Positions 33,894 to 43,178 of a stretch of 64,000 nucleotides of DNA are shown here, one piece after another. The stretch lies in assembly GCA_025800145.1 (NCBI GenBank), contig JAOXSH010000037.1, positions 1-64,000 on the forward strand. The letters run 5' to 3'. The number at the start of each line of letters is the position of its first letter. Within the stretch, counting starts at the first letter, position 1. This DNA is from Cohaesibacter sp. (GTDB taxonomy: Bacteria; Pseudomonadota; Alphaproteobacteria; Rhizobiales; Cohaesibacteraceae). The position numbers and the translations under genes were made by a program. The notes under the pieces were generated by a model. That model was not told where the DNA came from, ran no database searches, and was given only the letters and a program-made list of their open reading frames with translations.

Positions 33894-36395
33894 CTAAACA
33901 GCCATTTTATTGAACATATCCAATTGCGGCATCACCTCTTCTGGTGGTCCGTTCATGATCACCTGTCCTTCATGCAAAACAAGAATGCGATCTGCCATTT
34001 TCATATGACTTGGGCGCTGGGTGGTGAACAGGATCGTGGATTGACCGCGCAAGGATGCCATTTGATCCATCAATTTACGATCGGTTGCAAAATCGAGATA
34101 ATTGGCCGGTTCATCCAGAAAATAATAAGCCGCCTTTTTGGCAAAGGTGCGAAGCAACAAAAGCTCCTGTTTGATCTGATCTGGCATATTGTTGACAGTA
34201 TCGGTTTTGAGGCGGGTCTGTAAGCCTTCCGGCAAATATGCGTCATTCAGTTCCAGACCAAGGTCAGACATTTTGGCTTCGATATCAGCCTGATTGATGG
34301 CAGGATCATTGAGCTGGAAATTCTGCACCACCGTTCCATACAAGAAAGTCGGATGGTCGGGTTGATAGCTGACTTCGCGGCGCAATTCTCCCAATTCGAT
34401 CTGGCGAATATCCAGATCATCAAAATTCACAGAGCCAACATTGGGACGATACAGACCTGCCAGCAATTTGAGCAAGGTTGACTTGCCGCCCCCACTTGGC
34501 CCGGTGATGGCAACAATCTCGCCAGCCTTGACCGAGAAATTAGCGCCCTTAATGGATCCATCACTCGCTTTTGGATAGCGGAATGAAACATTTTTGATGG
34601 AGATATCGCCCCTGAAAGCCCGGCTGATATTGGGGACTTCGCCGGGCTGGGATTCGATGGGCATTTTCATCAAGACATTGATCATGCGAATGGCTTCGAA
34701 CAATTTTCCAATCCGCGACAGGCTAAGGAAGGTGTTTTGCAGCGGCGACAAAACACGCCAGATCAAAGCCATGATGGCAATCAGACCACCAATCGATAAA
34801 TTGCCTGACATCACAGCCAGAGTGCCACAGCCTAATGTCAGCAATCCTGCCAGCATGGACAGGCTTTGCGAAATTGTCTGGATTTTTTGGGAAAAATGGT
34901 TTGAGCGAAAATCCAGCGCAGCAAATTCTGCGGCTGCTTCATCAAAGCGTTGCTGCCAGATTTTTTCGCCACCAACATTGCGAATATCACGCTGCATGAG
35001 AAACAGCTCCATCATGATATTCTGCTTTTTGGTCTTTGCTTCCCCCGACTGAATGGTCTGGCGCTTGGCAATGGGCAACGAGATCAGGCCCATGATGGTA
35101 TAGCTGATGACAAGCAAGGCCGGAATGGCTGCCAACCAGCCGCCGATGATGGCAATCGCGACAATGAAAATGATCATAAAGGGCAGGTCCAAAATGGCCG
35201 TGCCAAGGCTACCCAAAAACAATTCCCGCAACTTTTCAAACTGGCGCAAACGGGCAAGCTGCGCCCCAATGGGGGCATTATGGACCATGGTAAAAGGCAT
35301 ATAAAGCAGATGCTGGAAGACCTCGACCGAGAGCGCCGTATCAAACCGCGCACCGATATAGGCCATGACCTTTGAGCGTAAAAGCCGCAAGGCAAAATCT
35401 GCACCAATGACCATGATGATGCCGATCACAAACATGGCCAGACTGTCCAAGGCCTTGGACGGAATCACATAGCCATAGACGGACATGATGAAGATTGGCA
35501 CGGCCAAGGCGGCCATATTGATGCCGAAATTGATCATGAACAGGCTCATAAACAAATTGCGGAATGAAGAAATGGCCTGTGTTACCCAGCCAAAGGACTG
35601 AATTTTCTTGTTCAGGCTGTCCAGATCGAGCTTCCTGACATGATACAAGATCTGTGGTTCTGAGGGCGCGGGCCATAGTTCTTGCTCGCCTGTATAGCCA
35701 TTAAAGCGAGTAATCTGGCCGCTGATCGGATCAATATCGAGCAAGACAGAGACTTGTGAGGCCTCATCAATATGCAAACAGGGCAATTTGTCTGCTGTTA
35801 GCCGGGCGATAGAGGTCTCTTCGCGATAGGTGGTCATGTTCAGGCGTGCCAGAACTGCCCGCACCGCCGTTAAATCGGAGACTTTGTCAAAATGGGGCAA
35901 AGCCTGTACCAGATGCCGCCCTTCGCCGCCCCAGCCAAGGCTGGTTAAGAGAATTTGCAAACAGCGTCCGGCGGAGCTGTCATAATCAATCCCCGGCCAG
36001 CTGGATGCCATGCCCGGTTTGAAATCAGCTTCATTGAGGGCAGATGCCAGTTGATCTTCTGCGGCTAGATCCTGCACATAGGCCTGATAATCTTCCTGCT
36101 TGCCAGCGGCCTGTTGGAAGGCTGCAAATTCGGCATTTGATCGGGGGGGAAATGGATCCTGAGATTTTTGCTGCTCGGTTTTTTGCAAATCGGCAATTTG
36201 CTGAAAATCATCGAGATTTGCATCCCCTTGCGCCAGACGCATTACGGGGGTTTGCTCTGTCACAGCGTCCTTTGTTTCACCATTTTGCGCTTCTGTGCTT
36301 TGGCCATCTGCCTGATGATCCGTTATTTTCTCGGCGGGCACTTTGGCTGATTTGGGGCGATTGATGTGAATGGTTGGTTTTCTCGTCTCGCTCAT
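33894..36395 (-). CDS. Type I secretion ABC subunit with C39-like domain; ATP-binding motifs only partly canonical
   Basis: An 833-residue exporter half. Residues 1-150 are polar and low-complexity. A C39-peptidase-like domain (about 155-285) lacks the catalytic Cys-His pattern, as in LapB-type exporters of large adhesins. A six-segment transmembrane domain (about 310-575) follows, then the nucleotide-binding domain (about 600-833). Walker A is good (GPSGGGKSTLL), the Q-loop (SYQPDHPTF) and Walker B (AAYYFLDEP) look functional, but the ABC signature is NMPDQIKQ instead of LSGGQ-type and the H-loop histidine is Gln (FTTQRPSH). Its start overlaps the stop of the upstream ABC gene (ATGA), so the two subunits are made together, pointing to a heterodimer. 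Confidence 0.93.
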   Translation of the reverse strand: MSETRKPTIHINRPKSAKVPAEKITDHQADGQSTEAQNGETKDAVTEQTPVMRLAQGDANLDDFQQIADLQKTEQQKSQDPFPPRSNAEFAAFQQAAGKQEDYQAYVQDLAAEDQLASALNEADFKPGMASSWPGIDYDSSAGRCLQILLTSLGWGGEGRHLVQALPHFDKVSDLTAVRAVLARLNMTTYREETSIARLTADKLPCLHIDEASQVSVLLDIDPISGQITRFNGYTGEQELWPAPSEPQILYHVRKLDLDSLNKKIQSFGWVTQAISSFRNLFMSLFMINFGINMAALAVPIFIMSVYGYVIPSKALDSLAMFVIGIIMVIGADFALRLLRSKVMAYIGARFDTALSVEVFQHLLYMPFTMVHNAPIGAQLARLRQFEKLRELFLGSLGTAILDLPFMIIFIVAIAIIGGWLAAIPALLVISYTIMGLISLPIAKRQTIQSGEAKTKKQNIMMELFLMQRDIRNVGGEKIWQQRFDEAAAEFAALDFRSNHFSQKIQTISQSLSMLAGLLTLGCGTLAVMSGNLSIGGLIAIMALIWRVLSPLQNTFLSLSRIGKLFEAIRMINVLMKMPIESQPGEVPNISRAFRGDISIKNVSFRYPKASDGSIKGANFSVKAGEIVAITGPSGGGKSTLLKLLAGLYRPNVGSVNFDDLDIRQIELGELRREVSYQPDHPTFLYGTVVQNFQLNDPAINQADIEAKMSDLGLELNDAYLPEGLQTRLKTDTVNNMPDQIKQELLLLRTFAKKAAYYFLDEPANYLDFATDRKLMDQMASLRGQSTILFTTQRPSHMKMADRILVLHEGQVIMNGPPEEVMPQLDMFNKMAV

Positions 36396-38230
36396 GCCGC
36401 CCCTCCCATGGTTGGGCCTGCTGTTAATTCAACAGGGCGTCGTTTTTCGACGATCGGTTTTGCAGGCTGGTTTGGCAGGGCATAAGGCGTCAATTCGCCT
36501 TCTTTTAAGATATAGGTTTGATCTGCAATGGCCAGAAATGAAGGTCTGTTGGACAAAAACAAAATGGTTATGGATCCGCGCAGGCTTTCGAGACCAGCTT
36601 TGAGCGAAGCATCAGCGCGTTGGTCCAACAGGGCATTGGCCTCTTCCAGCACCAGAATTTTGGGCTGGCGCACAATGGCGCGCGCGATACAAATACGCTG
36701 CAAGAAGCTGGGAGGAAGGCTTTCATGCCCATTGCCGCCAATCATCATGTCATAGCCTTGGGGCAATTGCTGGATATCCCCTTCAAGGCCAATCAGCTGC
36801 GCCGCCCAGCGGGCTGCGGCCAAATCCTGACGGATGTTGAACAGGGTCAAATTTTCTAAAATTGTGCCCCGAAAAATTGCAGGACTGTTGGGCACATAAG
36901 CAATGGACTTGGTCACATCGACGGATTGCAAGTCAGCACTGTCTTGCCCATCTAACAAAATTGTGCCGTTTTTGGGCACAGACTGCCCGCGCAAAAGCTG
37001 AAAGAGATGTTTGTCATCGCTTGTGTGGTTGCCCTTGATACCAATAAAGCCACCTGATGGAATGCTCAAGGTCAGACTGGTTTTTGGGTGCTCTTGCATG
37101 GTCCGGCAGGGCAATTGCACCTGTTGCAGCTCAACAGAGCCGCTTTGCAACTCATGGGGGGGCTTGTCGTGCTGTTCGTTGGGATTGATTGCATAAAGTT
37201 CGTCAACATTTTGTTTGACCAGATCAAAATTGCTCAAATCACTCCAGGATTTCACAGAGCGCACCAAAACCTCAACAGCGCGCCCGCCCAACAAAAGACA
37301 ACAGGCCAAAGAGCCGATGGACTGGCTTCCCTGCACCACCAAAAAAGCCCCGCTTGAGACAATCACAACCATTGTAATGGCTGCAAAAGAGGCGCTGACG
37401 GCTTGCGTCACCCCATCCAGCCGCACTGACTTGTGAAAGGCCTGTGCAATGGTCTCTTGCAGCCGTTCATAGCGGCGCATCATTTGCGGCTCGCAGGCCA
37501 TGGTTTTGATGGTTTCAAGGCCTGCCAACACTTCGATGATGAAGTCATATTTGCGTCGGTCCAGCGATTGTCTTTCTTCCTGCAGATCCTGTGTTTGTTT
37601 GGCTTTTGCCAACAGATACCAAGCAAAAATGGCAAACAACCCGACAACCAGTCCGGCAATCAGGGGGCTGACAATAGCCATCACACCCAAAAAGATGAAA
37701 ATGAATGGCAGATCCACCATGCCCATACGGGCAGGCCCTGCAAACATGCGGGCCGTGGAGGAGAGCGCATTCATACGATCAATATGAGTGCTGGCGGGGT
37801 CTCGTTCCACAGAGCTTGGCTCTGCCTGCAATGTGCGTTTGATGGCTTCGACAGAAGATACATAATCGATATAGGAGGCGGACCAGCCAGAAACGTGAGA
37901 GCGAATGACTTTGAGAATGGTGTCAATGATGATGACAGCGCTCAAACCCAGCATCAAATAAAGCAATGTATTATAAGAGAGATTGGGAATGATTCGATCA
38001 TAGATCTGCAAAATGACGATCGGCATGGCCAAGCCAAGGGAATTGATCACGAACGAGGCCGCAATGATGCGCTTGGGCACCCGAATCAGATGGGAGAACC
38101 ACATGGATTGCATCGAGCTGGGGGGGGCAAAAATTGTCCGCAACTGCTCGCCAAAAGCGCCTCGCTCCTCTGCTCTTTCCTGATCAGGCCCTTGAATTGC
38201 CTGGCCGATTTGACTCATTTCCTGTTTCAT
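36392..38230 (-). CDS. Type I secretion ABC subunit with strongly degenerate nucleotide-binding domain
   Basis: About 612 residues: transmembrane domain (about 50-330, with LGLAMPIVILQIYDRIIPN typical of type I exporters) and a nucleotide-binding domain (about 380-590). The Walker A is GNHTSDDKHL (the Gly-Lys-Ser/Thr core is broken), the Q-loop Gln is Asn (YVPNSPAIFRGT), the signature reads ESLPPSFLQR before ICIARAI, Walker B is ILVLEEAN (Asp to Glu) and the H-loop His is Asn (LFLSNRPS). It can hardly hydrolyse ATP by itself and must work with the 833-residue subunit. Start is uncertain: the frame is open to 38341, but ATG 38230 gives a normal N-terminus. It is the first gene of the secretion operon and divergent from the RTX gene. 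Confidence 0.9.
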   Translation of the reverse strand: MKQEMSQIGQAIQGPDQERAEERGAFGEQLRTIFAPPSSMQSMWFSHLIRVPKRIIAASFVINSLGLAMPIVILQIYDRIIPNLSYNTLLYLMLGLSAVIIIDTILKVIRSHVSGWSASYIDYVSSVEAIKRTLQAEPSSVERDPASTHIDRMNALSSTARMFAGPARMGMVDLPFIFIFLGVMAIVSPLIAGLVVGLFAIFAWYLLAKAKQTQDLQEERQSLDRRKYDFIIEVLAGLETIKTMACEPQMMRRYERLQETIAQAFHKSVRLDGVTQAVSASFAAITMVVIVSSGAFLVVQGSQSIGSLACCLLLGGRAVEVLVRSVKSWSDLSNFDLVKQNVDELYAINPNEQHDKPPHELQSGSVELQQVQLPCRTMQEHPKTSLTLSIPSGGFIGIKGNHTSDDKHLFQLLRGQSVPKNGTILLDGQDSADLQSVDVTKSIAYVPNSPAIFRGTILENLTLFNIRQDLAAARWAAQLIGLEGDIQQLPQGYDMMIGGNGHESLPPSFLQRICIARAIVRQPKILVLEEANALLDQRADASLKAGLESLRGSITILFLSNRPSFLAIADQTYILKEGELTPYALPNQPAKPIVEKRRPVELTAGPTMGGAA

Positions 38231-38510
38231 ACCCCAACTCAATCTGATGTCTTTGCGTCTTGTCCCCAGAGCGCGAGACCGAGTTGAGTTTTCAATTTTG
38301 CAACCCGGCCATAGACATATTTGCCTCACTATGCGCGCCAAGTTGTTTAACCTTCCTTAACCACGTTTCTTAATTTGCTGTCCAAATTGCCCTTTTTTGC
38401 TTTGAAAGGGCTTTTTCCATAAAATTTTACACATTTGGAAATATTGGGTTAAGGGCTAATAATATAGCGTCGATGCCAGAAATCCTGCCTTGTTTTCAAA
38501 GGAAGAAGTC
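38231..38510. promoter_or_regulatory. Divergent promoter region of the secretion operon and the RTX gene
   Basis: A 280-bp AT-rich spacer between two divergent starts. Its right half (38400-38480) is the most AT-rich stretch of the region and is the likely RTX promoter area. I could not assign -35/-10 boxes with confidence. Confidence 0.4.
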
Positions 38511-41500
38511 ATGGCTGACGAAAAACACACACCGTCCACCTCTGCGATTGCCAATAAAAATAATGAAGTGCATCGTGCCCAGAATTCGGTCCAAAAAGCC
38601 GAAGCGGATCGGTCTGCCAATTCAGTCCATGATTATGATACGCAGAGCCAAAGTCCTTCGCGAATGGATATTCTCAATCCAAATTTGCACTACGGCAACA
38701 ATCTAGAAGAAGAAAAGCTGCTCTCCGATAGCCATACATCCAGCGGTGCACGCAATGGCGATGGCGATGAATTTTCGGCCCGTGGCTCAGGCTTTAATGC
38801 TGCCAACTCAGTCTCTTCCCTGTCTGATGGGCAAGGAAGCGGCTCCGATATAGCAAGATCACCGACATTTTCTTCTGGCTCTGATCTGCCAAGCGCGCGT
38901 TTTGGCGGTCAATTCCAGCGTCAGGCTCCCCAACAGGATGGTGCTCTTTCCGACGCAGGTAGCGCCCCTTCCAATGCCAATGGTGAGGCCAATGCAGGCG
39001 CTGGAGCAGATGACTTTGCGCTGTTTTCCTCTTCCAGCTCTGCCGCACCCTCTGGTAATACGGGTGGAGGCGCGCAAGGACCCGGCAATCAGGCGCCAAC
39101 AGATCTGGATCTGTCTGAAACATCGGTTGATGAAAATGCGCAAGGGGCTGTTATCGGTATTCTCAGTGTGCGCGATGACAGTGACGAAAATCACACCTAT
39201 GAGGTGAATGATGATCGCTTTGAAATCATCGAGCAGGGTGGCAAGACCATTCTGAAACTCAAAGATGGTGTCAGCCTTGACTATGAGAAAGAAGGCGACA
39301 GTCTTGATCTGATCATCACGGTAACCGATGAACAAGGCGCGAGCTATAGCGAAACATTCAGCCTGAGCATTGCTGACATCAATGAAGCCGTAGAGGCACA
39401 AGGGGCTTCTGTCACAACAGATGAAGATGCTTCACGTCTGGATGGGCAATTGGTTGCCAATGATCCAGATGGGGATCAATTGACCTTCTCGCTTGTTTCT
39501 GGTCCCTCTGAAGGCTCTGTCACAATCAATGCTGATGGCAGTTACAGCTTTGTGCCCGGTGATGATTTCCAATTTCTGGCGGCAGGGGAAAGCCGTACTG
39601 TTTCTTTCCAATATCGCGTTGAGGATGACAGAGGCTCTTCTGATACTGAAACCATTACCATCAAGGTAACTGGCAACAATGATGCACCGAGCGTTGTTGA
39701 ATTGTCCAATACAGCGCTGGATGAAAATGCCGATGGTGTTGTCGTTGGTACGCTTTCTACCAGTGATCTGGATTTGTCAGACAGTCACAGTTATAGCGTC
39801 AATGATCCGCGGTTTGAAATTGTCGAGCAAGGTGGCAATTTTGTACTCAAAGTCAAAGATGGCATTTCTTTTGACTATGAGAAGGATGGCGAGACGCTTT
39901 CTCTAGACATCACGGTGCAGGATAGCTCTGGCGCGAGTCTGACCCAGAATTTTCTGCTCTCTGTCAATGATCTCAATGAAGCTGTGATTGCTGATGATGC
40001 CAGCGAGACCACCTATGAAAATACGGCTTTTTCGTCTTCTGTTTCCGCAATAGATGGCGATGGGGATGTTGTGAGCTATTCTTTGGTTGCGCAGCCCAGT
40101 CAAGGCAGTGTGGTGATGAATGCTGACGGCTCCTATCGTTTTGACCCGGGTGTTGATTTTGATGATCTGGCCGTTGGAGAAAGCCGCAGCATCACATTTG
40201 AGTATGTGGCCTCTGATGGCAAAGGCTCCACCGATACCGCTAGCGTTACCATCAATGTGACCGGCACCAATGATGGTCCAAGCGTTGTTCAGATTTCCAG
40301 TGCCAGCGTGGCCGAAAATGCCGCAGGGGCTGTGGTTGGCACGCTGACCACCACCGATCAGGATAGTGGGGATAGCCATAGTTACACCGTCTCTGATAAC
40401 CGATTTGAGGTCAAAGATGATGGCAATGGCAATATGCAGCTCAAGCTCAAAGATGGCCAGAGCCTTGATCGTGAAGCGGAAAATGGCTCGGTCACCGTCT
40501 CTGTCACCACAAATGATGGCAATGGCGGCACTTATAACGAAGATTTCTCGATCACCGTCAATGATTTGAATGAAATTCATCTGGCCAACAGCAATTCGGT
40601 TGCGTTGGAAGACAGTGCAGGTGTTTTGAATTTTCATGCGCCAACACAATTGCCTTCTGGTTCTGGCTATAGTTTTGAGATTGTCACAGCCCCTGCTCAA
40701 GGCACGGTAAGCAATCTTTATGGCAATACCTTCTTTTACAATACTTCGACCAATCCCGATGGAAGCGAAGCCAATTTTGACTATTTGGGTGCAGGTGAAA
40801 GCACGAAGATCACCATGCAATATCGTGCTGTTGCCGATGATGGAACGAAAAGTAACATTGCCACTCATACCTTTGAGGTAAGAGGTCGTAATGATTATCC
40901 CGATGATATTAAGCTGTCCAACAGCAGTGTTCAGGAAGGTTCCGCTGGGGCAGTCGTTGGCATATTGACCTCTCTGGATAAAGACCAGAATGACACCCAT
41001 ACCTATACGGTCAATGATAACCGCTTTGAGGTTAAAGATGATGGCAGCGGCAATATGCAGCTTAAGCTCAAGGATGGTGTCAGCCTTAACCATGAGCAAG
41101 TCAGCAGCATAACTGTGCGCGTCACATCCAATGATGGCAATGGTGGCACCTATAGCGAAGATATGGTCATCTCTGTCAGCGATGGTAATAGTGCGCCAAC
41201 TGATATGCAAATGTCCAAAATGGATGTGGCAGAGAATGCCAGCGTCGGTCAGGTGGTTGGCAAGCTTTCAACAACCGATGCCGATAGTGGCGAGACATTC
41301 ACCTATAGCCTGACCAATGATGGCGGTGGCAAATTTGAGATTGTTGGTGATGAAGTGCGGGTCAAGAGCGCGCTGGATTACGAGACCAACAGCAGTCACT
41401 CGATTTCTGTGAAAGTGACTGATTCCGCGGGCAACAGCTATAGCAAGAATTTCACCATCAATGTTGATGATTATGCCGAACAGTCTGTTCAGGTTGGCGT

Positions 41501-42062
41501 GAGCCGTAACCATGATGGCACCAATCAGGCAGAAAATGTCAAGGGCACCGATTATGCCGATAATATCAAGGGCAATGGCGGCAATGACATTCTGCACGGC
41601 AATAATGGCAATGACACAATTGATGGCGGCTCCGGTAAAGACCAGATCTATGGCGGCAATAACGATGACCAGCTCAAGGGTAGCACGGACAATGACTATC
41701 TGAATGGTGGTGCGGGCACTGACAAATTGTGGGGTGAATCCGGCGATGATTTCCTTGATGGTGGCGATGGAAACGATCAGGCATGGGGCGGAGATGGCAA
41801 TGATACCTATCTCTTTGAAGCCGGTGATGATCAAGACAGCTTTGACGGTGGTGCCGGATCGTCCTGGACTGACACAGTGCAGGTCGGAAGTTCCGCCGGA
41901 GATTATAACACCGACTGGACCATCACTGTTACCACCCCTGGTGTGACCATTACACAGGATGGTAATAAACTTTTGTTTGATAAGGATGATGTGAGCGGCA
42001 CAATCAACTTGTCCGATGGCAGTAAATTGAGCTTTGAAAATGTTGAGCAGATTCACTGGTAA
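38511..42062 (+). CDS. Secreted cadherin-like/VCBS/RTX repeat protein, type I secretion substrate
   Basis: A 1183-residue acidic surface or extracellular protein without N-terminal signal peptide. Residues 1-190: Ser/Gly/Asn-rich, disordered. Residues about 193-990: eight Ig-like modules, five cadherin-like (each around VDENAQGAVIGIL and NDDRFEI-type strands) alternating at first with three VCBS-like modules (DGSYSFVPGDDFQFLA, DGSYRFDPGVDFDDLA). Residues about 1003-1120: RTX calcium-binding nonapeptides (GGNDILHGNNGNDTIDGG). The C-terminal 65 residues end in FENVEQIHW, typical of type I secretion signals. It is a probable calcium-dependent adhesin or matrix protein exported by the neighbouring ABC/HlyD/TolC proteins. 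AGGAAG precedes the ATG at 38511. The stop codon is the first base-triplet of the ribosome site of the next gene. Confidence 0.92.
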   Translation: MADEKHTPSTSAIANKNNEVHRAQNSVQKAEADRSANSVHDYDTQSQSPSRMDILNPNLHYGNNLEEEKLLSDSHTSSGARNGDGDEFSARGSGFNAANSVSSLSDGQGSGSDIARSPTFSSGSDLPSARFGGQFQRQAPQQDGALSDAGSAPSNANGEANAGAGADDFALFSSSSSAAPSGNTGGGAQGPGNQAPTDLDLSETSVDENAQGAVIGILSVRDDSDENHTYEVNDDRFEIIEQGGKTILKLKDGVSLDYEKEGDSLDLIITVTDEQGASYSETFSLSIADINEAVEAQGASVTTDEDASRLDGQLVANDPDGDQLTFSLVSGPSEGSVTINADGSYSFVPGDDFQFLAAGESRTVSFQYRVEDDRGSSDTETITIKVTGNNDAPSVVELSNTALDENADGVVVGTLSTSDLDLSDSHSYSVNDPRFEIVEQGGNFVLKVKDGISFDYEKDGETLSLDITVQDSSGASLTQNFLLSVNDLNEAVIADDASETTYENTAFSSSVSAIDGDGDVVSYSLVAQPSQGSVVMNADGSYRFDPGVDFDDLAVGESRSITFEYVASDGKGSTDTASVTINVTGTNDGPSVVQISSASVAENAAGAVVGTLTTTDQDSGDSHSYTVSDNRFEVKDDGNGNMQLKLKDGQSLDREAENGSVTVSVTTNDGNGGTYNEDFSITVNDLNEIHLANSNSVALEDSAGVLNFHAPTQLPSGSGYSFEIVTAPAQGTVSNLYGNTFFYNTSTNPDGSEANFDYLGAGESTKITMQYRAVADDGTKSNIATHTFEVRGRNDYPDDIKLSNSSVQEGSAGAVVGILTSLDKDQNDTHTYTVNDNRFEVKDDGSGNMQLKLKDGVSLNHEQVSSITVRVTSNDGNGGTYSEDMVISVSDGNSAPTDMQMSKMDVAENASVGQVVGKLSTTDADSGETFTYSLTNDGGGKFEIVGDEVRVKSALDYETNSSHSISVKVTDSAGNSYSKNFTINVDDYAEQSVQVGVSRNHDGTNQAENVKGTDYADNIKGNGGNDILHGNNGNDTIDGGSGKDQIYGGNNDDQLKGSTDNDYLNGGAGTDKLWGESGDDFLDGGDGNDQAWGGDGNDTYLFEAGDDQDSFDGGAGSSWTDTVQVGSSAGDYNTDWTITVTTPGVTITQDGNKLLFDKDDVSGTINLSDGSKLSFENVEQIHW

Positions 42063-42071
42063 GGAGACGGG

Positions 42072-43178
42072 ATGACGGCAGGCTCCTATAAACAATTTTC
42101 AGCGCATCTGGCCAAGACACGGCAGGATCTGGAACAATGGGGGGAGGCCCCCGGCTTGTCCCAGACCTTGCATGATGTTGAGGGCCTGAGCGATGATCAG
42201 GCCCGGGCCGCCTGCCGTCACCTGTGGGATGATCCCATCCAGATTGTGGCCCTTGGAGGGGAAGGGCGTGATGTCTGGCGGGTTCGCTTTGCGGACCAGA
42301 TATCTTTGGTTCTGATGTTTCGAAAGAATGATCAGCGGGCTGTGCTGGAGCGCAATGTGCTGCTGCATTTGTCCAAACATGGCATTCCCGTGCCGCGCAT
42401 TCATACCGCCAAAGGGCATTGGTTGCTGACAGAAGATCTGGGTGATCAGCGCTTACCCATGCTGTTGTCACAGCTGGCTTTCGATGATCAAAAGCGCTTG
42501 CTTGAGAGAGCGCTTGTCTCGCTTTTGGCTTTGCAAACATGTGGCCATCAAATCGGTCTTAGCCGCAAAGTGGCACCGATTGGGGCCTCTGCCAACTGGC
42601 TGGCTAATCTGTTTGACGCTCCTTCTAAATTGGCTGAGCTGGCTGATGTGCCCTCTCCTGCTCCCCTGCTGGATCTTGATGCTTTACAGGATTTGCTCAC
42701 CTGCAAGGAACGGCATTTTATCAAATGGGACGCTCGTCTGGGCAATGCCATGGCGAGAAAGAATGATCGCGTTAGGTGGTTCGATTTTGAACATTGCGGC
42801 TCTCGGGATCCGCTGGATGATCTGGCATGGTTCTTTGGGGATGAAACCCTTGACAATGCTCTGGTGCAGGATAACTGGATCTTTGAAGACATCCTGCCGC
42901 ATTTTTGCAAACATCGCCCTCTGAGCGAAGGTCAGCGTTATCTCAGAGTGATGGGCGTTTTGCATATGTGCATTCGGCTTTCCGTCCTTCTTGGCCACAA
43001 GCAGGATTGTGCTATAGTCACCAAAGAGGCTTTTGAGAGTTTGTGTGCGCGCGCGGCCCTATGGGCTGAACAAGATGAGCTAACACGCCCACTTGCTTTC
43101 TGGCTGAAAGAGGCGCCAGATTCTATCCAGACCGAGAAGAAAGCGCAGATTGGCCCTGTGACCATTCACTTCAGATAA
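42072..43178 (+). CDS. Phosphotransferase (APH/choline-kinase-like) coupled to the RTX gene
   Basis: A 368-residue protein with an aminoglycoside-phosphotransferase-type fold: N-lobe with VALGGEGRDVWRVRFADQ and LVLMFRKN (Lys at the ATP site), LLTEDLGDQRLPM at the hinge, the catalytic loop FIKWDARLGNAMAR and the metal loop RWFDFEHCGSRDPLDDLAWFFGDE. The usual His-Gly-Asp is Lys-Trp-Asp here, but the catalytic Asp, the Asn and the metal Asp remain, so it is probably active. The gap to the RTX stop is nine bases and its AAGGAG overlaps the RTX stop codon (TAAGGAG), so translation is coupled. Substrate is unknown; position suggests work on the adhesin, its glycan or surface attachment. A TACCAAAGG repeat element begins at its stop. 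Confidence 0.85.
   Translation: MTAGSYKQFSAHLAKTRQDLEQWGEAPGLSQTLHDVEGLSDDQARAACRHLWDDPIQIVALGGEGRDVWRVRFADQISLVLMFRKNDQRAVLERNVLLHLSKHGIPVPRIHTAKGHWLLTEDLGDQRLPMLLSQLAFDDQKRLLERALVSLLALQTCGHQIGLSRKVAPIGASANWLANLFDAPSKLAELADVPSPAPLLDLDALQDLLTCKERHFIKWDARLGNAMARKNDRVRWFDFEHCGSRDPLDDLAWFFGDETLDNALVQDNWIFEDILPHFCKHRPLSEGQRYLRVMGVLHMCIRLSVLLGHKQDCAIVTKEAFESLCARAALWAEQDELTRPLAFWLKEAPDSIQTEKKAQIGPVTIHFR

Noticed and set aside
39903..41210. A 435-codon open frame antisense to the RTX gene
   Set aside because: The repetitive Asp/Gly-rich gene has few stops on the opposite strand; the Ile/Ala-rich repeated translation is an artefact of that.
38473..42062. CRISPR-like or tandem DNA array suggested by repeats in 39000-41900
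   Set aside because: The periodicity is that of protein modules and RTX nonapeptides in one long open frame, not of short identical repeats with unique spacers.
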